A DNA stretch of 35,213 bases from a virus. The notes beneath the pieces were generated by a model. It made no database searches. It saw only the letters and a program-made list of their open reading frames with translations, and was not told the DNA's origin. The stretch is taken from the IMG/VR virus record IMGVR_UViG_3300037246_000888, positions 1 to 35,213 of that record; one strand, given 5' to 3'. The translations under genes were made by a program, and so were the position numbers. Shown piece after piece: positions 12,023 to 18,840 of this stretch; position 1 is the first letter of the stretch, and the number at the start of each line of letters is the position of its first letter.

Positions 12023-14179
12023 TTAACTAAATTCTTCCCGTGTTTTTGCCGTCCATTCGCTCAAGGCCCAAAAATTTGTAGCGTTGTTATACTCTGTTTT
12101 CTTCAAGCGACTGATAACTTTGTGCGACGTCAAATCATATAACGAACGACGGACGGTGGACGTTGGAAGGTCTACAGCCTCGGCAACTTCCCGGGTGGAC
12201 ATCTCGACATTATTCTTGCTTTTTACGAGAGCCTCGAGGCACTCATAGCGAATCTTCGGCATACTGTTACTCCCGATGCGCCGCAAGAGCTTCCATGCTT
12301 CGGTATCCGAAATTCCAAGAACTTGCATCGCGGTATAAATCAGAGCGAAGACTTTAACCAGTCGCGTCGGCCCTTCGGTTCCGGGCTTCATTATCACTTC
12401 ATGCGTTCGAGGATCGCGGCCCGAAGGACTCCGACAGTGCGCAGTGAATCGAGCCAGGGCGTTAATCCGTCGGCGTTCATCGGCGTCCAGCTTAACGCGC
12501 CGATCTTTCACGTCCAGGTTATCTATCAAGCCCCGGATTTTCTTTATGGCGTCTTCACGCATGTTCGTCTCGTTCCCGATGCTCTGTAGGGCGTAGTCGG
12601 CACGTTCTTTTTCTTCGCGCTCGGATACCCTATAAAACACAAAGCGCTCGCCCAGCGTCGCCATGACGCCATGATGACGGTCTATTGAGTCGGTTGTCGC
12701 GCCGATAATGCCGATCTTGCCCTTCCATTCGATCACCTGGCCGCCATCTGTCCCGACGATCCTTGACCAATGACCGTCGTATATCTCCCGGAGCGCCGCA
12801 AGCACGGGGGCGCGAGATTCCATATTCATAGATAAAATCGAACCAAAATCCTTCAGGATGATTATACCGAAATCTCCCAATTCACGTAACAGCCCATCGT
12901 TGGCGTTCTTCGCTCGATCCCGCCTCGATCCGGCTGGCAGCAATCCAGCTTCGGTTATTGTCGAGACCACCCGCGCTTCCCATAGCCCACCGATGGGCTC
13001 GATAATTTCTGTCTTACCAACACTCGGCGGCGCAACCACCATCAACCATACCGGGTCACCCTTCATAAAATTTGCCACAATTACCGCCAGCGAAATCTTT
13101 ATCGCCGAATCGTCTGTAAAATATAAATACTTTTTAAAAGCTTGGATAACATCATCGAGCGTGGCGGGTGGTGCTGGCGGCCCCTTGCTTTTAACTGGCG
13201 TCGATGGCCTATCGTTCTGGCGTTTTGTATGCTCGATCTTCACGGCCTTGGAAATGTCATTCAGATTTAATTTAGGGCAATTATCTTTCAATTGGGATTT
13301 CGCTATTCCATAATCGGAGGCATCCATTCTCGAAAGAACATCGACTACACCGAAGGCAGCTTTTACGGTTCCAGCTTCAACCGCAGCTATTAACCTTTCG
13401 GAATCGTTTTTCGGTTCGGCCTTAAAAACATATCCAGCGGTCGCTTCAACGAGTGCCGTAAGTTCTTCCGAGGTTCCACCCCTATCGAGCCAATCCGATA
13501 TGTCACCATGTTCGGCAACCGGCAACTCGAGGATTTTAACGCTTAATGCCACATCGTAAATCGAGACCGCAATATCCGAAGCGTGGGCAAGTCCGGCCTT
13601 GTCCCGGTCAGGAATTATCACAACATCCCGATCCTTGAGCCACATGGAATATTGATCGCGCCATTTGCCAGCACCCATCGGGTTCGTTGTGGCCGTCAAA
13701 TTAAGGCTAATAAGCCTGTCAGCGTCCTTCTCGCCCTCGACAATATAAATCAGGTCTGTTGATGCCAGAAGCTCAGAAAGGCGGTAGAGAATGGGCCTGA
13801 CGCCCTTTAATGACCATATCCAGTCGCCATTACCATCAGGTCGGCGCTGGCTAAAGTCCTTATTATCGAACCTGACGGTCTGGTGCTTTAATTTTCCCTC
13901 AGCATCAAGGTAATCATAAAGAGCTATAATTTTCTTTTTGCCGCGCTTAACGTACAAGTCGGCGGGTTTCATTCCAAGTCGTTCGACGACGTCTTCAAAT
14001 CGACAACCGGCATGGCAAAATAAAACCACCCGGTCGTTGTGTTTACCAACGCTAACCGATAGGCTTGACTTGTCGTCTTTATGGGCAGGACATCTCGCCA
14101 GAAATGAGTTGTCTTTTCCCGCGATGACTTTTTCCAACTTGGCCTTTACCGCTGATAAAATCTGATTGCTGGTTTGCAT
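12023..14179 (-). CDS. primase-helicase replication protein
   Basis: A 718-residue multidomain replicase. Residues 30-59 form a CHC2-like zinc finger (C30, H33, C55, C59). Residues 142-200 are a Toprim domain (IVEGEKDADRL with E149; PDRDKAG with D191 and D193). Residues ~340-530 are a P-loop ATPase with APPSVGKTE (383-391) and a Walker B-like IIILKDF. The C-terminus (~650-718) is a winged helix (MSTREVAEAVDLPTSTVRRS). It should synthesise primers and unwind the phage replication fork. It is the largest early gene and begins next to a HTH protein. No polymerase gene is seen, so the phage depends on host DNA polymerase. Confidence 0.9.
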   Translation of the reverse strand: MQTSNQILSAVKAKLEKVIAGKDNSFLARCPAHKDDKSSLSVSVGKHNDRVVLFCHAGCRFEDVVERLGMKPADLYVKRGKKKIIALYDYLDAEGKLKHQTVRFDNKDFSQRRPDGNGDWIWSLKGVRPILYRLSELLASTDLIYIVEGEKDADRLISLNLTATTNPMGAGKWRDQYSMWLKDRDVVIIPDRDKAGLAHASDIAVSIYDVALSVKILELPVAEHGDISDWLDRGGTSEELTALVEATAGYVFKAEPKNDSERLIAAVEAGTVKAAFGVVDVLSRMDASDYGIAKSQLKDNCPKLNLNDISKAVKIEHTKRQNDRPSTPVKSKGPPAPPATLDDVIQAFKKYLYFTDDSAIKISLAVIVANFMKGDPVWLMVVAPPSVGKTEIIEPIGGLWEARVVSTITEAGLLPAGSRRDRAKNANDGLLRELGDFGIIILKDFGSILSMNMESRAPVLAALREIYDGHWSRIVGTDGGQVIEWKGKIGIIGATTDSIDRHHGVMATLGERFVFYRVSEREEKERADYALQSIGNETNMREDAIKKIRGLIDNLDVKDRRVKLDADERRRINALARFTAHCRSPSGRDPRTHEVIMKPGTEGPTRLVKVFALIYTAMQVLGISDTEAWKLLRRIGSNSMPKIRYECLEALVKSKNNVEMSTREVAEAVDLPTSTVRRSLYDLTSHKVISRLKKTEYNNATNFWALSEWTAKTREEFS

Positions 14180-14374
14180 TTATTTATCTCGCGCATTTTT
14201 AGGATTGATAGATTGCTTACCTATCCATCTTTCGAGGTCGTCCGTTGAATAACGTACTGCGCCACCCACCTTTAAATAAGGCGGCCCCCGTCCCGTACTA
14301 CGCAAGACGTTTAATGTGTTCGGGGAGATGTTCAGAATTTTTGCTGCCTCTTCATTTTTTAATAGCTTATCCAT
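14180..14374 (-). CDS. helix-turn-helix protein (excisionase / MerR-like HTH_17)
   Basis: A 64-residue DNA-binding protein: LLKNEEAAKILNISPNTLNVLRSTGRGPPYLKVGGAVRYSTDDLERWI, the winged HTH_17 pattern of excisionases and small phage regulators. The ATG at 14374 overlaps the upstream stop as ATGGATAA; a longer frame would bury a second cysteine-rich gene and is rejected. No integrase is seen, so a true excisionase role is unlikely. It more probably regulates replication genes or directs the primase-helicase that follows. Confidence 0.78.
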   Translation of the reverse strand: MDKLLKNEEAAKILNISPNTLNVLRSTGRGPPYLKVGGAVRYSTDDLERWIGKQSINPKNARDK

Positions 14375-14528
14375 CGTCTGCCCATTCACAGTCACAACAG
14401 CCCGAAGATATATCGGAGTCTTGCTCACGTTCTTTGCAGTCAAAGTCTGCAACTGCCCGACATCCCTTACGAGTTACGCTCGCACCCACAAGACCACAAT
14501 CATGCCGCTCTTCTTTGTCATCATTCAT
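14367..14528 (-). CDS. acidic cysteine-rich mini protein
   Basis: A 53-residue protein with six cysteines (C11, C23, C31, C44, C45, C47) and Asp/Glu-rich composition, ending CCDCEWADDG. GGAAGGAATAAAAG precedes the ATG, which overlaps the preceding stop by 8 nt. The CCxC end suggests metal binding. No family recognised. Confidence 0.6.
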   Translation of the reverse strand: MNDDKEERHDCGLVGASVTRKGCRAVADFDCKEREQDSDISSGCCDCEWADDG

Positions 14529-14865
14529 CTTTTATTCCTTCCTTTTTAATCGCCGCCAGTGCAACGGCGTGGCGGTATGGTTCATCTGTTTCTATTCCCT
14601 CAACTAACAACTTAAATTTATCCTTGCCAATTTGTATCCAGTTGACGTCAATCATGTATTTAATTTGCAACCCTAAAATATAGCCAGCGTCGGCCAGGTA
14701 GTTGGGGTGCAGGTTTTCGGGCATACCCAGTTTATCTTCGTAAAAATATTCGTCACACTCTAGACAGCTATATCCATGCACCCTTGATTTCTCTAACAGG
14801 TCATGCACACATTTCTTTTCCACTTTTTCACGCAGGTCGCGGTTGATTTGTTCGGCGTCAGTCAT
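14521..14865 (-). CDS. hypothetical protein, possible ABA-sandwich type
   Basis: A 114-residue protein beginning MTDAEQINRDLREKVEKK, then SCLECDEYFYEDK, NLHPNYLADAGYILGLQIKY and PYRHAVALAAIKKEG. The layout (N-terminal helix, central strands, C-terminal AVALAAI helix) resembles phage ABA-sandwich (PF18066-like) proteins, but the match is weak. The CLEC pair is extra. It overlaps both neighbours by 8 nt. Function unknown. Confidence 0.55.
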   Translation of the reverse strand: MTDAEQINRDLREKVEKKCVHDLLEKSRVHGYSCLECDEYFYEDKLGMPENLHPNYLADAGYILGLQIKYMIDVNWIQIGKDKFKLLVEGIETDEPYRHAVALAAIKKEGIKDE

Positions 14866-15058
14866 TGTCTATCCACTCCCTTCCTTTTTCAAATGCATCA
14901 ACCTGATCCATAGTTAAATCCTTTCCCAGAAAACCCTTTAATCGATCCACGTACCGGCTTACCCCATTTACATGCCAACCAGCAGTCACACGAGAAGCCC
15001 TTAATAATGATTCCCTTAAAATTTTATTTTCTCGTCTTAATTTAATTATTTCAGTCAT
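14858..15058 (-). CDS. hypothetical coiled-coil small protein
   Basis: A 66-residue protein starting MTEIIKLRRENKILRESLLRAS, a leucine-zipper-like coiled coil, then YVDRLKGFLGKDLTMDQVDAFEKGREWI. The start at 15058 has AAGGAG 8 nt upstream and overlaps the preceding stop as ATGACTGA. No family recognised. Confidence 0.6.
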   Translation of the reverse strand: MTEIIKLRRENKILRESLLRASRVTAGWHVNGVSRYVDRLKGFLGKDLTMDQVDAFEKGREWIDND

Positions 15059-15347
15059 TGGATGGCTCCTTTTTTGTTTCGCGGAAATGTCTGAGAATGC
15101 ACTCATTGCATATCATATTTATACGTTGTTCCTCGGGAAAGGCACAATATTCTCTACCTATTGGGCATAGGTCGTCACATTCTATCCAATCAGCCGCCCT
15201 TTCCAGCGCCTTTGTTTCGGCAAATCGAAGCGCACGCTCGGAGCGGAGGGCTTTGATAAGAGATTCAACATCTGAAGTTTTTAGGATTATCGCACCTTCG
15301 TTGTGCTTTAATCTTATCTCAATCTTCACCATTTCTTTTTCATCCAT
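15051..15347 (-). CDS. hypothetical protein with cysteine cluster
   Basis: A 98-residue protein: beta-rich N-terminus (KIEIRLKHNEGAIILKTSD), a helix (RALRFAETKALERAADWI), then cysteines in CDDLCPIGREYC and ICNEC near the C-terminus, probably one metal site. The start at 15347 overlaps the preceding stop as ATGGATGA. No family recognised. Confidence 0.6.
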   Translation of the reverse strand: MDEKEMVKIEIRLKHNEGAIILKTSDVESLIKALRSERALRFAETKALERAADWIECDDLCPIGREYCAFPEEQRINMICNECILRHFRETKKEPSND

Positions 15348-15741
15348 CTTCCAGCATCCTCGCTTTCTTGAGAGAATTTTCAAGCGCCATCCAATCAAGC
15401 ACGTCGATTTCTGCGCCAGCTTGCCAATTCACATACAGAGCAAGCCCGTCTTTCGCCACATCCTCAAGCTCCTGGACGCGGGTGGCAAGATGTTCACGTT
15501 CATCGTCTCTGAGTCTTCCAACTGGCTCTTTTAATTTCTGGACAAGGAACGAGCTTTCAAGCATTACCGTACATGGCTGTTCATTTTCAACAGAAACTGC
15601 GATACTATCCTCACCTCGTATTTCAAGGACAATCGCTTTCTGCCCGTACTCGAAAGAACCTTGATTCTCGATTTGCACATAATCACCGCGCTTTAATTCA
15701 ACCTCGTGCATATCTCTTGTTGTCACTTTATCATCGCTCAT
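15340..15741 (-). CDS. hypothetical protein with SH3-like N-terminus
   Basis: A 133-residue protein whose first ~70 residues (VELKRGDYVQIENQG, QKAIVLEIRGEDSIAVSVE) look like an SH3/KOW-like barrel. The second half is helical (LRDDEREHLATRVQELEDVAKDGLALYVNW). AAGGGTGAATT precedes the ATG. No family recognised. Confidence 0.6.
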   Translation of the reverse strand: MSDDKVTTRDMHEVELKRGDYVQIENQGSFEYGQKAIVLEIRGEDSIAVSVENEQPCTVMLESSFLVQKLKEPVGRLRDDEREHLATRVQELEDVAKDGLALYVNWQAGAEIDVLDWMALENSLKKARMLEDG

Positions 15742-15744
15742 AAT

Positions 15745-15918
15745 TCACCCTTCATTTTCGTCAAGACAGTTATCACATATACCGCTATGTCCACAACCGT
15801 CACAGTAGAGTTGTCCACAAAGATCACAAACATGTCCCCGTGGGTTGCCATCTTCTATTATGTAAACTGGCGTAAAGCATATATAACACATTAGCCCATC
15901 AATGTTGTTAATATCCAT
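15745..15918 (-). CDS. double zinc-finger mini protein
   Basis: A 57-residue protein with four CxxC pairs: CYIC (11-14), CDLC (31-34), CDGC (39-42) and CDNC (48-51). This is a cross-brace layout recalling RING, B-box or LIM fingers that bind two zincs. AAGGGTGAATT precedes the ATG. It is acidic and has no other domain. Protein-protein binding is the usual job of such folds; the partner is unknown. Confidence 0.7.
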   Translation of the reverse strand: MDINNIDGLMCYICFTPVYIIEDGNPRGHVCDLCGQLYCDGCGHSGICDNCLDENEG

Positions 15919-15921
15919 AAT

Positions 15922-16134
15922 TCACCCTTCCTTTTCCGGCGTTATCGTTACCGGGAGGCAGCGGTAGCCGCGATTGTAATAATACTCCCATGAATCTAAC
16001 GTCGTTTTGTCTGGCAAACACATATATTGCTTAGCTCTGTATTCATTTTCTGCAATGGCATATGGCACCATATTTCCCTTCTCATCATACACCGCCCACG
16101 CTTTTGCTGGTTTTGGGGTTGTCATCTTATTCAT
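15922..16134 (-). CDS. hypothetical small protein
   Basis: A 70-residue protein (KPAKAWAVYDEKGNMVPYAIAENEYRAKQYM...). The WAVYDEKGN...A.NEYRAK pattern (a short strand-turn-strand followed by a helix) is common in small phage and bacterial proteins of unknown function. It overlaps the preceding gene by 8 nt (ATGAATAA). An ATG three codons later is an alternative start. Confidence 0.6.
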   Translation of the reverse strand: MNKMTTPKPAKAWAVYDEKGNMVPYAIAENEYRAKQYMCLPDKTTLDSWEYYYNRGYRCLPVTITPEKEG

Positions 16135-16330
16135 CGGTTAAGAACTCCAAGTTTCTTTTAGGAAACATTCCTATTGTTTCTTTCTGGAGAGGCTTACTTT
16201 TATATCGGACATGAAACCATTGCTCTCCGTTTGCACGAAATGAACCAACAAGAACTCCTATCTGATCCTTACACAAATAGCCCATGTCTTTGATTTTCAC
16301 TTTTTGGATCAATCCTTTGCCGCCGGCCAT
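16127..16330 (-). CDS. hypothetical small protein, first gene of the leftward block
   Basis: A 67-residue basic protein (MAGGKGLIQKVKIKDMGYLCKDQIGVLV...) that looks like a small beta barrel. GAGGTAAGAT precedes the ATG. It is the first gene downstream of the leftward promoter at 16358-16386 and is bracketed by a 15-bp direct repeat (16130-16144, 16347-16361). No family recognised. Confidence 0.6.
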   Translation of the reverse strand: MAGGKGLIQKVKIKDMGYLCKDQIGVLVGSFRANGEQWFHVRYKSKPLQKETIGMFPKRNLEFLTDE

Positions 16331-16361
16331 ATCTTACCTCACTTTCTTCATCGGTTAAGAA
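16130..16361. repeat. 15-bp direct repeat bracketing the first early gene
   Basis: TTCATCGGTTAAGAA occurs at 16130-16144 and again at 16347-16361, just outside each end of the 67-codon gene. One copy encodes the C-terminus of that gene (FLTDE). The other is in its untranslated leader and reads as the same peptide in the same sense, as if it were the tail of a lost gene copy. Confidence 0.8.
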
Positions 16362-16386
16362 TATATAAGAATCTATAAAAAGTCAA
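16358..16386 (-). promoter_or_regulatory. leftward early promoter
   Basis: On the minus strand TTGACT (16386-16381), a 17-bp spacer and TATTCT (16363-16358); TATATT with a 15-bp spacer is an alternative -10. It lies about 30 bp upstream of the first leftward gene start at 16330. It should drive the 16.3 to 10.0 kb unit. Confidence 0.6.
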
Positions 16387-16399
16387 CAAACTTATTAAA

Positions 16400-16415
16400 T
16401 ATCCTGTACGGGATA
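16400..16415. promoter_or_regulatory. operator-like palindrome
   Basis: TATCCTGTACGGGATA is a 16-bp palindrome with a single mismatched position pair, centred on GTAC, 14 bp upstream of the leftward -35 box. Its position and symmetry fit a repressor or activator site. Confidence 0.5.
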
Positions 16416-16431
16416 ATACCATATATTACAC

Positions 16432-16610
16432 AAGTATCTAATTCCTAACGCTAAAATATCTTCAAAATAATATTTATACCCTAATGTTTTGCTTTTCCGA
16501 TATAACACAGGGGGTATACCCACCTTATACCTAGTACCCTTACCTTTTAGGGTGTGCTTCTTAATAAGTGCTTGTAAGTATCTAATATATCTAATCTCAG
16601 GGTATAAGGT
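16432..16610. promoter_or_regulatory. repeat-rich divergent control region
   Basis: Non-coding. It contains the palindrome GGGTATACCC (16512-16521), the adjoining ACCTTATACC (16522-16531) with its exact inverse GGTATAAGGT (16601-16610), a further TTATACCC (16474-16481), and the direct repeat AAGTATCTAAT (16432-16442 and 16576-16586). These look like multiple sites for one regulator or iteron-like origin elements. The whole gap 16331-16728 has no credible gene. Confidence 0.6.
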
Positions 16611-16649
16611 AGGTACATAGTAACTTATTTATGGGAACAGCTTTTTCCC

Positions 16650-16678
16650 TTGACATTTTGACCCGATTCACGTATATG
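16650..16678 (+). promoter_or_regulatory. rightward late promoter
   Basis: TTGACA (16650-16655), a 17-bp spacer and TATATG (16673-16678), followed about 50 bp later by the terminase small subunit start. The strong -35 and weak -10 suggest an activator-dependent promoter. Confidence 0.55.
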
Positions 16679-16728
16679 TCCCGATTTGAGGATTTGACAA
16701 CGCCTAAGAAAATAGACATCTTTTAAGC

Positions 16729-17142
16729 GTGGCCGGCAAACCTCATGACGGAAAATACAATTCGAAAAAAGCTGACAAGCTGATTGAGTACCTGAAACTT
16801 GGTATCGATATTAACGAGGCGTGTGCGCTCGTTGAAATTAATAAGGGGACATATTATAACTGGCTAAAGAAGCACGAAGGTTTCAACTCTCGCGCGGGCG
16901 CGGCACGTGCTAATATGGAAGCGCGGTATTTAGCGATTATTGCAAAAGCCGCGCAAGGGGATGGAAAAATAAAACCTGACGTGAAGGCGGCTATGTGGGC
17001 GCTCGAAAAAGGATTCCCTGGCAAATACGGTTATCAGGCCCGATTGAAACTTGAGGCCGAAGTAAAATCAACTCTCGACTTTACAAACGAACAACTCACC
17101 ACAATAGCCAAGCGGTTCTTTGATCGGAAGAAAAAGAAATAA
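16729..17142 (+). CDS. terS: terminase small subunit
   Basis: A 137-residue protein with an N-terminal helix-turn-helix (INEACALVEINKGTYYNWLKKHEGF) that recognises the packaging site, then helical oligomerisation segments and a C-terminal basic tail ending RKKKK. It precedes the large subunit, whose ATG overlaps this stop by one base (TAATG). The start is GTG with no clear ribosome site. I found no better upstream start, since an in-frame stop lies just before. Confidence 0.82.
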   Translation: MAGKPHDGKYNSKKADKLIEYLKLGIDINEACALVEINKGTYYNWLKKHEGFNSRAGAARANMEARYLAIIAKAAQGDGKIKPDVKAAMWALEKGFPGKYGYQARLKLEAEVKSTLDFTNEQLTTIAKRFFDRKKKK

Positions 17143-18563
17143 TGCAAGCCGTCGCCATATCGGATGATAGATTACATCCAGTCATTGACGACGATAAACT
17201 CCTCGGAATGTTTCTCGTCAGCGAAGCCGTAGAATCCCCGGACGCCTTTATTGAAATAGCCTTATCCGATGAATGCAATGATCTGATTGTTCAGGGTGAC
17301 CTCCACCTTGACATGCAGGAATTTATCACAATAAATAAAAGGGGTGTCGTTGAATATCCGCGCGAGCATGGGAAGACTACTCAAATGATCGGACGAATAG
17401 CCTGGGAAATTGGTAAGAATCCAAACATTAGAATTAAGGTCGTGTCAGCTTCGGATAATATCGCCACGGCGAGAGGTGGGGCTGTCCGGCGTTTGATGGA
17501 AACGGAGCTTTATCAGAGTATCTTCCCGCACATTGAACAGGGTTATACATGGACAGACGGCAAGCTGACGGTCAAGCGCGACGTTATTACGCCGGATGGC
17601 ACCCTTGAGTGTTACGGTATTCGATCAGCGGCCACTGGTGGTCGGGCCGATTTACTTTTCCTCGATGACCCCGACGACGAAGAAGTTGTGTATTCAGATA
17701 CAATCCGACAGCGCAACGTTGACCGGGTGGATAACGTCTGGTTGAATCTTCTCACCCCGACCGGGCGAGCCTATCTGCTTTGCACCCCCTGGCATGGAAG
17801 TGATATTGCTCATTCACGAATTGCGGCAGGGTGGCCGTTGCTTCGATTTGAGATTAAAGACATGGTTCCAGTGTGGCCGGAACGTTGGGACACTGAATCG
17901 TTGATCGAGAAGAAAAAAGACATTGGCGGTATTCCTTTCGCGCGTGGGTTCGAGTTAGTCGTTATCTCCTCAACCGACGCTGTGATAAAGGGAGTGTGGT
18001 TTAAATATTGGAATGAATTACCGAAGATGGTTAAGCTGGCATTTGGGGTTGACCTTGCTATCAGTTCAAAGAAGGCTGCGGACTATACCGCGATCGGATT
18101 GTTTGGTTCAGACGTAAAGGGTGGAATATATCTCATTTCGTTTATTCGAGAGCATATTGATTTCCCGGCAACCTTAACGAAGATCGTGGCGATGGCTGAA
18201 AGCGCCCAAGAACAGTTTGGCTTGACTCCGACGATTGGAATTGAAGCGACCGCATATCAGCAGGCCGTTCCGCAAACGATGAAAAAGGGTTCACGGTTTC
18301 CGATCCGAGCGTTGACCGCCGAAAAGAATAAACATTGGCGAGCAGAACGCGCTGGGATTCACGCCGAGAATGGCCGGGTCTATTTACGAGGCAATGGTAA
18401 CGGTGGAGTCCATTCCGAACAGCAAATTGTATATGATGAATGTGTGCAATTTCCGGGCGCGGCCCATGATGACACAGTGGACATGCTCGGCTATGGGATT
18501 GAAATGCTCGTCATGCGACGAGCCAAAATACACGTAGGTAGAAGGAGTACAAAGAATGAGTAA
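17142..18563 (+). CDS. terL: terminase large subunit
   Basis: A 473-residue packaging motor. The ATPase has PREHGKTT (73-80) as Walker A and LLFLDDPDD (171-179) as Walker B with its catalytic acid. The RNase H-like nuclease has FGVDLAIS (D304), IGIEAT (E368) and AHDDTVDML (D443/D444). The order and size match headful or cos terminases of siphoviruses. It translocates DNA into proheads and cuts concatemers. Confidence 0.93.
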   Translation: MQAVAISDDRLHPVIDDDKLLGMFLVSEAVESPDAFIEIALSDECNDLIVQGDLHLDMQEFITINKRGVVEYPREHGKTTQMIGRIAWEIGKNPNIRIKVVSASDNIATARGGAVRRLMETELYQSIFPHIEQGYTWTDGKLTVKRDVITPDGTLECYGIRSAATGGRADLLFLDDPDDEEVVYSDTIRQRNVDRVDNVWLNLLTPTGRAYLLCTPWHGSDIAHSRIAAGWPLLRFEIKDMVPVWPERWDTESLIEKKKDIGGIPFARGFELVVISSTDAVIKGVWFKYWNELPKMVKLAFGVDLAISSKKAADYTAIGLFGSDVKGGIYLISFIREHIDFPATLTKIVAMAESAQEQFGLTPTIGIEATAYQQAVPQTMKKGSRFPIRALTAEKNKHWRAERAGIHAENGRVYLRGNGNGGVHSEQQIVYDECVQFPGAAHDDTVDMLGYGIEMLVMRRAKIHVGRRSTKNE

Positions 18564-18840
18564 GCACTTTGATAAATTGAGGGCGAAACCTAACAAGACG
18601 AAGGCCGAAAAGATTATCGTCGCCACAGTTCTGGCGAACCGGGCCGGGGAGAAACTCGATCCGAAAGATATTGAAAGCATCCCGGACGATGCTGAAGATG
18701 TCGAGGAAACCGAGACCGTTGGAGAACCCGATGAGAAACCTGAGCCCGAGCCCGAGCCCGAGCCTGAAAAGGAATCTTCGGAAAACGCATATAAACCATC
18801 CAATCATAAACCGAAAAAGAAGAGCAAACGGAATAAGTAA
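18556..18840 (+). CDS. small charged protein with EP repeats
   Basis: A 94-residue, highly charged protein between terminase and portal. Residues 1-40 may be helical (KAEKIIVATVLANRAGEKLDPKDIE). Residues 44-75 are acidic with a PEPEPEPEPE tract from a 6-bp DNA repeat (18742-18765). The C-terminus is Lys-rich (KPKKKSKRNK). It overlaps the terminase stop as ATGAGTAA. No family recognised; probably disordered and possibly an assembly or packaging accessory. Confidence 0.65.
   Translation: MSKHFDKLRAKPNKTKAEKIIVATVLANRAGEKLDPKDIESIPDDAEDVEETETVGEPDEKPEPEPEPEPEKESSENAYKPSNHKPKKKSKRNK
18742..18765 (+). repeat. (GAGCCC)4 hexanucleotide repeat
   Basis: Four tandem 6-bp units (the last GAGCCT) encoding Glu-Pro repeats inside the small charged protein. 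Copy number is free to vary without changing frame. Confidence 0.85.

Noticed and set aside
12163-13313. Rightward frames opposite the primase-helicase
   Set aside because: They are antisense shadows without ribosome sites; the leftward gene has full domain motifs across this span.
14180-14452. Longer form of the HTH protein starting at 14452
   Set aside because: The extension overlaps a well-started cysteine-rich gene in another frame and adds no conserved sequence; the ATG at 14374 fits the operon overlap pattern.
18384-18807. Leftward frames with Gly-Ser or Gly-Leu repeats
   Set aside because: These are antisense readings of the GAGCCC repeat in the small charged protein gene.
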